IMG/VR virus record: IMGVR_UViG_3300032070_000632
Span: 1 to 64,000 of that record
Source of the DNA: a virus
Length of the DNA stretch: 64,000 nt
Direction: 5' to 3' (one strand)
A program made the position numbers and the translations under genes. This document shows positions 32,216 to 40,846 of this stretch, in pieces (within the stretch, counting starts at the first letter, position 1; every line of letters begins with the position of its first letter). The notes beneath the pieces are model-generated. The model did not search any database. It had not been told where the DNA came from and saw nothing but the letters and a program-made list of their open reading frames with translations.

Positions 32216-32575
32216 ATGGAATTTAGAATTTTGAATAATGATTTGTGGATTAACAAAGAAGGCAACCACGAATTATTCTTACAGATAGAGATAAATGACG
32301 GTAAAGAAATCTGGAGAAAAGCCGCCAGACTTCCTGCGGAAGAAGTAGCTTTAGTCGTGGCTGATGCAAAAGCTATCAACGATATAGCTTTACGAATGGC
32401 GAACAGGGCGGTAATAACCAGACCGCAAGAAAAAATAGACGAAGAAAACGAACGAATTTATAGATTAGAACAAATCAGATTAGAAGCGGCGCAAGAAGAA
32501 TCTAAAGTGGAACAGATTAAACTTGATACTGCCAAAGAATTGGTTAGATTAGAAAACTTAAAAGCAACGAAATAA
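32216..32575 (+). CDS. Small protein with C-terminal coiled coil
   Basis: The protein has 119 residues from ATG 32216. A beta-rich N-terminal half (FRILNNDLWINKEGNHELFL) is followed by a long charged coiled coil (residues about 70-115). It may link fiber proteins. No family is recognised. Confidence 0.5.
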   Translation: MEFRILNNDLWINKEGNHELFLQIEINDGKEIWRKAARLPAEEVALVVADAKAINDIALRMANRAVITRPQEKIDEENERIYRLEQIRLEAAQEESKVEQIKLDTAKELVRLENLKATK

Positions 32576-32576
32576 T

Positions 32577-34142
32577 ATGAATGAAGACAAAAAAGAATTG
32601 CCCGATGGTTGGTTTCACGACGGCGATATAAAACAATATCGTTCTTTAGCAGAGCAAGTGCCTAATAACGGGTCAATTATTGAATTAGGCGTATGGAAAG
32701 GCAGAAGTTTATGCTCTATTGCCGACATAATAAATAGAAAAAATTTAAAAGTATTCGCGGTAGATACTTTTAAAGGTACGCCGGGCGAAGATAAAGAACA
32801 TAAAGAAGCCAAAAAAATAGATTTGCGGAAAGTTTTTGAAGAGAATATGAGAAAATTTGGCATTGCCGTTCAGATTTACGCAATGACTACGGATGAAGCG
32901 GCGGAAAAGATAACAGATAAGTTTGATTTAATTTTTATAGATGCCGACCATTCTTTTGAAGCTATCACTAAAGATTTAGCTAACTGGGTTCCTAAATGCA
33001 AAGGCATTATAGCGGGGCACGATTATGAAAAAGACAGCATTAAAAAAGCAGTTGATAAAATATTTCCTAATGTTAATTATTTGCATTGTTTCACCGACCC
33101 CGGACGAGGGACAATGTGGTGGAATGATTGTAGAAAAATAACTATGAGCACAAAAAAGTTAGATGTGATTATTCCCGCGTATAAAGCGCAAAATACCATA
33201 GAACGAACTTTGGCTTCTATTGTGATGCAATCCGTGGTGGATAAGATAACTGTTACTATCGTGAATGACGCTGACGGGATTGGCTATGACAAGTTTGTCA
33301 AGCAGTTTGCCGACTATATGGATATTAAAGAAATAACAATGAAAGTTAATGGCGGTCCTGGTGTAGCTCGGCAATACGGGATAGACAATACTATCTCGCC
33401 ATATTTTACCTGCATAGACGCTGACGATACTTTCGCTGGAGCATTTGCTTTAGAAATACTATTAAGGGGCATAGAAGCTAATCCTGGGTATCATACGGTA
33501 GTTGGCAGTTTTGCCGAACAACATAATTTTTTGACTTTTATCAATCATCAGAATGATATGGTTTGGATGTTTGGCAAGTTATACACTAGAACTTTTTGCG
33601 AGAAATATAAAATTAGATTTAACGACACCAGAGCCAATGAAGATAACGGTTTTAACACTATTATCAGATTAGTAAGTTCGCCCGAAGAAAAAGTTATGTT
33701 TTTGCCTGACATAGTTTATTTTTGGCATCATAAAGAAGATTCAATTACCAGAATAAATAACGCCCAGTATTCATACGACCAAAGTTTTTGCGGATATACC
33801 GACAACATGATTTACGCCATTAAGCACGCCAAGAGAATAAAACCGTTTAATAATTACATCGATATGTGGGCAATTCAGACTATGGCGCAATTATATAATT
33901 ATTATTATCAGACTGTTAAAAGAGATCCCAGGTTCACGGAACAAAACTATTCTTATTGCGTTAAATATTATCAGGAAGTTTTTAAGGATATGTATGAAAG
34001 AATGGACAAGTCAAATTTTGATGACATATTCGCTCAGACTTTATCGGAACAAGCCATTAACATGAAGGACAATGTGCCTGATAAAACTATTTATCAGTTT
34101 ATTGAAGAATTAAAAAATTATGGCGGCAGTAACATCATTTAG
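32577..34142 (+). CDS. Methyltransferase-glycosyltransferase fusion
   Basis: The protein has 521 residues. Residues about 1-185 are a class I AdoMet methyltransferase (GSIIELGVWKGRSLCSIADI, DLIFIDADHSFEAI). Residues about 190-480 are a GT-A family 2 glycosyltransferase (LDVIIPAYKAQNTIERTLAS, DADDTF as the metal-binding DxD, EDNGF). The fusion would both add and methylate a sugar. It lies between two repeat proteins in the virion block, so a glycosylated fiber is a natural target. It overlaps the next start by 23 nt. Confidence 0.87.
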   Translation: MNEDKKELPDGWFHDGDIKQYRSLAEQVPNNGSIIELGVWKGRSLCSIADIINRKNLKVFAVDTFKGTPGEDKEHKEAKKIDLRKVFEENMRKFGIAVQIYAMTTDEAAEKITDKFDLIFIDADHSFEAITKDLANWVPKCKGIIAGHDYEKDSIKKAVDKIFPNVNYLHCFTDPGRGTMWWNDCRKITMSTKKLDVIIPAYKAQNTIERTLASIVMQSVVDKITVTIVNDADGIGYDKFVKQFADYMDIKEITMKVNGGPGVARQYGIDNTISPYFTCIDADDTFAGAFALEILLRGIEANPGYHTVVGSFAEQHNFLTFINHQNDMVWMFGKLYTRTFCEKYKIRFNDTRANEDNGFNTIIRLVSSPEEKVMFLPDIVYFWHHKEDSITRINNAQYSYDQSFCGYTDNMIYAIKHAKRIKPFNNYIDMWAIQTMAQLYNYYYQTVKRDPRFTEQNYSYCVKYYQEVFKDMYERMDKSNFDDIFAQTLSEQAINMKDNVPDKTIYQFIEELKNYGGSNII

Positions 34143-36819
34143 TTCAGTAAAACTAATAAAAGGCGGGGTAATAAGTGGAGATGAAAAAGCCACGGGAGCG
34201 ATAACTACTTCCGATGCTTATTATTCGTTTGGTGGTTCTGTAGATTTGTGGAGATTAAGTTTGTCTCCCGCGGATATAAATGCTTCTACTTTTGGAGTAG
34301 CGGTGTCATTAGTTGGAAGTGATTATGAAGCGGAAAATCTTACGACAAATTATGTTACGGCCACTAATTTTGGATTCACGATTCCTGTTGGGAGTACGGT
34401 AAATGGCGTTCTAGCGGAAGTTGAAGTAAAAGAAACTGCTGGCGTTACCAGTATAGACCACATCCGTATTACGGTTTATTATATTACAACTACTTTGAAA
34501 ACAATTCAGTCAAATATTAATATAAAATCTAAATTAACTAAGTCAATCCAATCAAAAACCAGCATTTCAATTATCGGAATAACAAAAAGTGTCCAGTCTA
34601 AAACAAGGATTGAAAAAATAAATCAAGCGACGGTTTCTAGTAAGACTCGAATAGAGCAAAATTTACAAAAAAGCATTTCTTCACTCGCTAATGTAAAAAA
34701 TACTTTTACCAAAACAACATTTTCGTTAGTGAGAATAGAACAAAGTCGAGAGAAAACAGCATCTTCTAAATTAAATATTAAACAAACTAAAACCAAATCA
34801 GTAAATTCCAATGCTGATGTGGTTATTTTAGGTACGCATAAAACGATACAAAGCATTGTTAGAATCCAAAAAAATAATGTTTCAAAAAACATTTCTTCAT
34901 TGGCAAGGATAGAAAAGACATTTTTAAAAATTATCCAGTCGAAAGCAAATTTAATTACTTTCATTACCAGAGATAAAACAATATCCTCATTAGTTCGGAT
35001 TCAAAAAATATTTTTAACTTCATTACAATCTAAAGTTAATATTTTAGCGGCAAAAGAAAAGCAAATTTCCAGCAAGACCAGAATAAAGATACTTTCAATT
35101 ACCAAATCAATTTCTTCATTAACTGATATTAAAAACCTGGCAATAACCAAAACTCTGTCATCGTTAGGTCGTGTTCAGGTTACAACCAACCAATCAATAG
35201 AATCTGTTTGCCGTGTTGAAAAAATTGGCATAAATAAATATATCTCAAGCAAGGCGGATATATTTAAAACTCAACAACGGCAAATAAACAGTTTAGCGAG
35301 AATAGAAAATACAAAAAATAAGCAAATTCAAAGCATTATTGACATTGCTAAAATCGGCAATAAAACTATTTTATCAAAATTGGATATTGCCAAAACTTCA
35401 TTAAAACAAATATCTTCAAAGGCAAGGTTGCAGATGCCGGCGGTGAACCAGTCAATCAGTTCCAAAGTTGATATTGCCAAACTGCAAACCAAGACTGTTT
35501 CTTCTCTTTCTTCAATATTTAAGACTGGAAATAAATTATTGTCTTCTAAGACTAATATTTTATTGCATCGGTTAAAAACGGTTTATTCGTTGATTGATAT
35601 TTTTAAGACTTCAATTAAGAATATCAATGGCATCGCACGGATTCAAACCACGGAATTAAAAGAAATAAATTCCAAAGCAAGAATTAATCGCATTGAATCA
35701 AGACAAATATTTTCTTTGGCGAATATCAAGGCGACGATAGAAAAAAATATCACTTCTAAGGCCAGAATAAAAATAATTTCAATCACTAAAATAATTTCTT
35801 CCCTGGTTAGAATAGAAAACACGAAGATAAAAAATTTGTCTTCATTATCCAGAATACAGACAAATGAAATTAAAAATGTAAGTTCGCTGGCAAGAATGCA
35901 AAGAATTGAAAGCGAGACAATTCAATCAAAAGGACGGATAAAAATTGCCGGCGTGGTTAAAAGCGTCCAATCAAAAACAAACATTAAAGCGATTTTAGAT
36001 AAAAATATTCAAAGTTTAGCCAGAATAGAAAAAACTGAAAATGTATATATTTCCTCTTTAGCGAGAATACAACAGGCAAGATTAAAAATTATTGAAAGTT
36101 TGGCTAATATTAAGAGTATAATTAGTAAATATATTCAGTCAAAGTTGAATATTTTAGCAATCAATAATGTACAGATTCAATCTAAGGTTAATATCAGAGC
36201 CATTCAAATAAAATCGCTCGATTCAAAAACGATGGTTAAGGTAAGTAAAGAGAAAAACGTCCAATCAGTGACAAACATTAAGGCGACTGTCAGTCGGCAA
36301 ATAAACAGTTTAGTTAGAATATTAACGACCGAAAATAAACAGATTGAAAGCAAATCCAGAATTAAGATACTCTCCATAACCAAATCAATCGAATCTAAAA
36401 CGGCAATAAATTTATTACGCACAAAGGCAATTTCATCTCGGGCAAACATTAAAGAAACTTTTAAAAAGAACATATCTTCTCGGACTTCAATCAGATTAGT
36501 TTTCTCTAAATTTATTTCCTCAGTCATTGATATATTTAGAGTGCAGACTAAGCAAATTACTTCCCAAGGATGCGTAACCAGAGGCAGAACAAAAAATATA
36601 TCGTCAAAAGCGAGAATAATGTCCATTGGCGTCACCGCCATCATTTCCAGCAAGGTCAGAATAAATGTCATTAACACCACAACCATCCAGTCCATCTGCA
36701 AGATAAAACCTTATTATCGCCGGTTGGTGCCGGATGACATTTTAGCCGAGGACAGTTATATCTCTAATGACATTTTAGCCGAGGACAGTTATAAACCGGA
36801 TGAAATATTCGTAGATTGA
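34120..36819 (+). CDS. Long fibrous repeat protein
   Basis: The protein has 899 residues. Residues 1-128 form a beta-sandwich-like head. Residues about 128-860 are roughly forty degenerate repeats of 14-18 residues built on ISSLARI/IQSKxxI (Ser, Ile and Lys rich, few aromatics). The C-terminus repeats DDILAEDSY and NDILAEDSY. This is a phage fiber in outline, but the repeat matches no fold I know. The repeats are diverged at DNA level, unlike the BspA-like gene. The phrase TINSKARI also opens the baseplate protein at 45371. Confidence 0.7.
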   Translation: MAAVTSFSSVKLIKGGVISGDEKATGAITTSDAYYSFGGSVDLWRLSLSPADINASTFGVAVSLVGSDYEAENLTTNYVTATNFGFTIPVGSTVNGVLAEVEVKETAGVTSIDHIRITVYYITTTLKTIQSNINIKSKLTKSIQSKTSISIIGITKSVQSKTRIEKINQATVSSKTRIEQNLQKSISSLANVKNTFTKTTFSLVRIEQSREKTASSKLNIKQTKTKSVNSNADVVILGTHKTIQSIVRIQKNNVSKNISSLARIEKTFLKIIQSKANLITFITRDKTISSLVRIQKIFLTSLQSKVNILAAKEKQISSKTRIKILSITKSISSLTDIKNLAITKTLSSLGRVQVTTNQSIESVCRVEKIGINKYISSKADIFKTQQRQINSLARIENTKNKQIQSIIDIAKIGNKTILSKLDIAKTSLKQISSKARLQMPAVNQSISSKVDIAKLQTKTVSSLSSIFKTGNKLLSSKTNILLHRLKTVYSLIDIFKTSIKNINGIARIQTTELKEINSKARINRIESRQIFSLANIKATIEKNITSKARIKIISITKIISSLVRIENTKIKNLSSLSRIQTNEIKNVSSLARMQRIESETIQSKGRIKIAGVVKSVQSKTNIKAILDKNIQSLARIEKTENVYISSLARIQQARLKIIESLANIKSIISKYIQSKLNILAINNVQIQSKVNIRAIQIKSLDSKTMVKVSKEKNVQSVTNIKATVSRQINSLVRILTTENKQIESKSRIKILSITKSIESKTAINLLRTKAISSRANIKETFKKNISSRTSIRLVFSKFISSVIDIFRVQTKQITSQGCVTRGRTKNISSKARIMSIGVTAIISSKVRINVINTTTIQSICKIKPYYRRLVPDDILAEDSYISNDILAEDSYKPDEIFVD

Positions 36820-36844
36820 CATTAGCCGTTTAAATATCTATAAT
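36816..36844 (+). promoter_or_regulatory. Sigma-70-type promoter for the tail module
   Basis: TTGACA (36816-36821) and TATAAT (36839-36844) with a 17-bp spacer, starting at the stop codon of the fibrous-repeat gene and followed by the third leader motif. Confidence 0.85.
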
Positions 36845-36851
36845 ATAATCA

Positions 36852-36896
36852 GAACTGCTTGACAGTCAAAGATTATATTTAACTGTCAAATTTTTT
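36852..36896 (+). promoter_or_regulatory. Leader motif with terminator-like hairpin before tail module
   Basis: GAACTGC-TT-GACAGTC (36852-36867). TTGACAGT (36859-36866) pairs with ACTGTCAA (36882-36889) and is followed by ATTTTTT, ending at the ATG of the next gene. This is the third copy of the leader. Confidence 0.65.
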
Positions 36897-37211
36897 ATGA
36901 CAGAGGAAAAGAAAAAAGAAAAAGAGGCATTTTCCTTAATTCTAATGAAAGACTGGGAAAAATGGCTTAATATTAAAGACCCAGACTTAGCGGAAGCATT
37001 AGACGATTTCTCCGGCAGTTTGAATATGGAGATGCGGAAGATGACGGCGATAATTTGCAAAACATTGGAAGACGCCAGCATTAAAGATTCGCCGAAACAA
37101 GAGGTAAAAGATGCCATCAATAAATGCTGGTATGACATTAATTCGCATCAAAAAGTTGGTAATAGCAAATTATGCTTTATCATAAAAAAATATTTAAAAA
37201 ATGATATATGA
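36897..37211 (+). CDS. Small helical protein at start of tail module
   Basis: The protein has 104 residues, charged and mostly helical. It overlaps the next gene by 4 nt. First gene of the connector/tail operon. Function is unknown. Confidence 0.55.
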   Translation: MTEEKKKEKEAFSLILMKDWEKWLNIKDPDLAEALDDFSGSLNMEMRKMTAIICKTLEDASIKDSPKQEVKDAINKCWYDINSHQKVGNSKLCFIIKKYLKNDI

Positions 37212-37987
37212 TAGACCAAGCACGACAAAATAGTAATGAACGCCTTGAGGTAATGTTTAAAGCATTATCCGGCGGCGTTTATACCAACATCACTCCCGAC
37301 ATCTGCACTCTTTTATTAAGAAATTTAGACACTAATTTAATTATTGCTTCCGGCTTGGCGGTTAATTTAGGCCAGCCTTGCTATTATGACCTAACTCCAC
37401 TCTTAACTGACGTTTTAGGTCAATACGAGGCTGTCTGGACGGCGGAGATAGGCACGCAGGAAATAGAACATGTCCAGTATTATGAAGTGATAAAACGTAA
37501 AACCAGATACGCCAACGTGAAAGATGTCATCGAGAGAACGAAAGAAATAGAATTTCCCTCGGGATTGGACATCACTAGATATATCATCGGAGCCGAAGAT
37601 GACATTGATTTATATTTAGGCGAAGTTTATTCCGTGCCGATAGATTTAAAAAGCACTTCACTCACTAAAAAGGATATTCAAACGATTGAGGATTTGGCGG
37701 CGGATTTGTCCACCGGTCGGCTGATAAACGGCTTATCGATGGCGAGCGGTTCCCGCAACGAAGTAGCGAGTGATATTGAAAAAACCGCTTGGAAAAAATT
37801 AATGGACATCAAAGATGGAAAATTGGAATTAGAAAGCGTTACTAAACGTTCAACCGCCACCCGTAAAGATTTGCCGAAAGTCAGCGAGGACCATCCTGAT
37901 TATATTGATAATGAAATTGATGATAATAGTTTTTTCGGTAATACTGATAAAATCGGGTCGCAGAATATTTGGCGGACGCCATACTAA
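37208..37987 (+). CDS. Head-tail connector candidate
   Basis: The protein has 259 residues, mixed helical, with an N-terminal helical third and a disordered acidic C-terminus. It is placed immediately before a gpG-like morphogenesis protein and a tail terminator candidate. Order suggests the head-tail adaptor. The sequence itself gives no specific motif. Confidence 0.5.
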   Translation: MIDQARQNSNERLEVMFKALSGGVYTNITPDICTLLLRNLDTNLIIASGLAVNLGQPCYYDLTPLLTDVLGQYEAVWTAEIGTQEIEHVQYYEVIKRKTRYANVKDVIERTKEIEFPSGLDITRYIIGAEDDIDLYLGEVYSVPIDLKSTSLTKKDIQTIEDLAADLSTGRLINGLSMASGSRNEVASDIEKTAWKKLMDIKDGKLELESVTKRSTATRKDLPKVSEDHPDYIDNEIDDNSFFGNTDKIGSQNIWRTPY

Positions 37988-37989
37988 TT

Positions 37990-38514
37990 ATGCCCATCCA
38001 AATTGACATAAAAGTTGATGATAGTCAGGTGAGAGGATTGCTGGAGAGAATGGAAAGCATCACCAGCAAAACGGCAAAGTTTTTATCATCTTCGGCCGCG
38101 CCTTACATGCGAGAGAGTTTTCAGAAAAATTTTGAAGCCGAAGGACGACCAAAGTGGCCGGCATTGGCTCCGGCAACGGCGGAATTTAGGCGTAAGGGCA
38201 GAGAACAGGGCTGGTGGGACGCCGGTGATACTTCTCCCATTCTCCACCGCACCGGAGATTTAATGAAAATGGTTGTTTCCACCGAAGAAAAAATAGAGGA
38301 AAATACCGGAGAAATAGTAATGGAAATGAATCCGGAAGATATGCTGGGAAAATTTATCGGTTCGCCACATGGCGGAGCAACATCATATTTAAAACATCAG
38401 TTGGGCGAAGGAAAATTAAAACAGAGACAGATGGTGCTTTTCCAAAACGAAGACATTGAATGGCTAAGCAAACGCTATCAAGATTTTATAACTGAAACAA
38501 TTCAAAATGATTGA
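37990..38514 (+). CDS. Virion morphogenesis protein (Mu gpG-like/tail completion)
   Basis: The protein has 174 residues from ATG 37990. FEAEGRPKWPALAPATAEFRRK...LHRTGDLMKMV is the signature of the phage virion morphogenesis family (HK97 gp10/Mu gpG-like), which completes the tail or head-tail joint. It overlaps the next gene by 8 nt. Confidence 0.82.
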   Translation: MPIQIDIKVDDSQVRGLLERMESITSKTAKFLSSSAAPYMRESFQKNFEAEGRPKWPALAPATAEFRRKGREQGWWDAGDTSPILHRTGDLMKMVVSTEEKIEENTGEIVMEMNPEDMLGKFIGSPHGGATSYLKHQLGEGKLKQRQMVLFQNEDIEWLSKRYQDFITETIQND

Positions 38515-38983
38515 TAAAATTGTTGACAAATTAATAGAAGTTTTAAATACGGAATTGGGTCCAAATTCTTCGGCGTCAATTAAATTAGGATTGGTGACTA
38601 ATAAATCATTAACCGATTTATCACCGAATAAAACAGTGGCGGTGATTGAGGGACAGATAGAACCTCAGATATTTGAGATAGGAATAAAACAACCGGCGAC
38701 TTGGCTTTATCAGCCGATTGAATTGCAATTATTATGCAAGGGGACGGAAAATGAAGGCAAATCAGCCAGGCGGGAATTAATTTCTTTAATCAGGCAGACA
38801 ATTTATAAAGATAGCGTCAACAGTCAGTTATTGGCTTTGGAAGATACTATCGGCGATGAAAAAGAAAAGGTTTTAAAATATAACATTATAAGAATCCGGA
38901 CTGATTCCGGATTATTAAAAGGGCAGTTTATCTATATTGCCGTATTTCAATTATCTTTTACGACGGAGATAAATGTTATTTAA
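38507..38983 (+). CDS. Tail terminator candidate
   Basis: The protein has 158 residues. Size, an alpha/beta pattern beginning with helix IVDKLIEVLNTEL and the position just before the tail tube fit a tail terminator (lambda gpU-like). Confidence 0.65.
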   Translation: MIDKIVDKLIEVLNTELGPNSSASIKLGLVTNKSLTDLSPNKTVAVIEGQIEPQIFEIGIKQPATWLYQPIELQLLCKGTENEGKSARRELISLIRQTIYKDSVNSQLLALEDTIGDEKEKVLKYNIIRIRTDSGLLKGQFIYIAVFQLSFTTEINVI

Positions 38984-39054
38984 TTGAAGTACGGCAATAG
39001 AGAAAAATTAAAAGGTCGTTCTCTAAGCAAATTTAATAAACGAAGATTACAAAT

Positions 39055-40041
39055 ATGTCCTATTCATCACAAACTGGCCATTTTGGGGCCAGAAAACAAG
39101 ACAGTAAAGGAACTTACAAAACTCCGTTATTCTTCTTCAAGTTGACGGCTGGCGGTTTGGGTTCTAATTCGGAATTATTGGTTCCGGACCCGGAAATCGG
39201 TGGCGGTCGTGATATTGATGAAGCGGCCGTGGGAGCAATTTCTTACGGAGGCACGTATGAATTTAATTTTCGTTCCGAAGATATTGGCGTTTTATTGTAT
39301 GCCGCTTTAGGTGCGGTAACTGTATCCGGTTTGGGAGGCGGTGCTTATAAGCATACTTTCACTCCGGCCAATACTTTACCTTGGTTATCGATTGAGGAAA
39401 AAATATCCGATACTTACGATACTTTCCAATATACCGATGCCAGAGTTTCATCTTTGGAATTAAATTCAGACGCTAACGCTTTCTTGAACGGTTCGTGCGA
39501 TATGATTGCCATTACGCAATCAGGCAATGCTACTGCATCATCGCCGACGTTTGACGCTTCCCCGATTTTAACCGCTCATACCGGTTATATCAGTTTGGAA
39601 GGTGCCCAAATTTACGTCCGCAGTGCGAAATTCTCTTTCAATAATAATTTGGAAGATGACGATTTCCGCGTTGGACGCCGCACGCTGGGAGATATTCCCG
39701 AGCATCGCCGTGAGTTATCCGCTACTTTAACTATTCGCCCCGATAGCAACGCCCTATATCGCAAAGCCGTTTATGGCAATGCTTCGGCTCACGTTCCAAC
39801 CAATGACGTCTATTCCGGTGAATTGATAATGCAGTGGGATTCCGGTTCAAACGTGATTGGTTCCACCGCCTATCCTTACAAACTCAAAGTCACTGTTCCT
39901 AATGCGTATTTCCGCCCGTTCACCATTGAACCGTCCGGAGACGACATTATTGAACACGATTTGGAACTTTTACCAGTTGCTTTGTCAGGGAACATCGTCA
40001 CAATTGAATTGTGGAATGGAGTGGCGAGTTTTGAGGCATAA
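39055..40041 (+). CDS. Tail tube protein
   Basis: The protein has 328 residues. Beta-rich with the layout of phage tail tube proteins (YGGTYEFNFRSEDIGVLLYAALG, HTFTPANTLPWLSIEE, QYTDARVSSLELNSD), followed by the chaperone pair and the tape measure as expected. It polymerises into the hollow tube. Confidence 0.88.
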   Translation: MSYSSQTGHFGARKQDSKGTYKTPLFFFKLTAGGLGSNSELLVPDPEIGGGRDIDEAAVGAISYGGTYEFNFRSEDIGVLLYAALGAVTVSGLGGGAYKHTFTPANTLPWLSIEEKISDTYDTFQYTDARVSSLELNSDANAFLNGSCDMIAITQSGNATASSPTFDASPILTAHTGYISLEGAQIYVRSAKFSFNNNLEDDDFRVGRRTLGDIPEHRRELSATLTIRPDSNALYRKAVYGNASAHVPTNDVYSGELIMQWDSGSNVIGSTAYPYKLKVTVPNAYFRPFTIEPSGDDIIEHDLELLPVALSGNIVTIELWNGVASFEA

Positions 40042-40093
40042 TAAGTTGTAATCTTCTCAACTTCAAACCCTTAAATAATCTAAAGATAAATAT

Positions 40094-40564
40094 ATGGGAG
40101 AAGAAAGTGTGAAAGATTCGCAGACACCAGAAAATAAACCGGCGGAAAAAACTCCGAAGGTTTATTTTGGTGTTCATCAAACAAACGTATTTCGTTTTCC
40201 GGAAGATGAAAATCAATTCATCGAGTTCAAAAAACTGAACGAAGGAGAACGCCAACTCTACGAAGACCGCACTGGCCGCCAATTGTCAATGGATAAAAAT
40301 TCCGATAACGTCAAAATGGATTTATCCGCCGGCAAGGACCGTGCGGTTTTGTTTTCCTTGGTGATGACAAAATACAGTTTTTATATCATGGAAAATGACA
40401 AGCCGGTATTAAAACAAGGAGACAGCAAAAACAGAGCCGAGTGGGAACAATTGGTTAAAGAGATGGACGGAGAATTAGCCCAGTCATTTTTTGAAGAAGT
40501 AAAAAGATTAAACGTCTGGATTAAAGCCAATGAAACCGAGGTAAAGGTTGAGCAAAAAAAATAG
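40094..40564 (+). CDS. Tail assembly chaperone, short form
   Basis: The protein has 156 residues. It lies between tail tube and tape measure and ends in a run of eight A bases followed by TAG, the setup for the lambda gpG-type chaperone. It binds and stabilises the tape measure protein during tail assembly. Confidence 0.8.
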   Translation: MGEESVKDSQTPENKPAEKTPKVYFGVHQTNVFRFPEDENQFIEFKKLNEGERQLYEDRTGRQLSMDKNSDNVKMDLSAGKDRAVLFSLVMTKYSFYIMENDKPVLKQGDSKNRAEWEQLVKEMDGELAQSFFEEVKRLNVWIKANETEVKVEQKK

Positions 40565-40818
40565 TTGAACTCAGGAGACAGGCTAACTATTGGGCGAAGG
40601 GAATAAAAATTTCCAATCCCGACCCAGTGTTATCGCTTTATTCTTTGTGTAAAGAGTTTAATATTCTTCCCAATGCGGGAGGATTATATGAACAGTCTCC
40701 TGAGGTGGTATTCTATTTTTCCGTTATCGCCGGAGAAGTCAATAAGGTTGAATCGGAAAAAGCCAAAGAAATGGAACGAAAAAATAAGTTTTCAGGCAGA
40801 GGGATACGCCACAGGTAA
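40554..40818 (+). CDS. Frameshift extension of tail assembly chaperone (gpGT-like)
   Basis: A -1 slip on A8 (40554-40561), a classical A-AAA-AAA site, moves ribosomes into a frame open from ATA 40561 to TAA 40816-40818. That adds about 85 residues (KIVELRRQANYWAKGIK... to GRGIRHR). The internal GTG at 40627 is an unlikely independent start. The G/GT pair before the tape measure is the conserved arrangement in long-tailed phages. Confidence 0.8.
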
Positions 40819-40846
40819 AGCCTAAAAAATTTAGGTTGATTTAATT

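Noticed and set aside
40627-40818. Independent small gene with GTG start
   Set aside because: The -1 slip on the A8 run connects it to the upstream chaperone frame, the normal arrangement for this locus.
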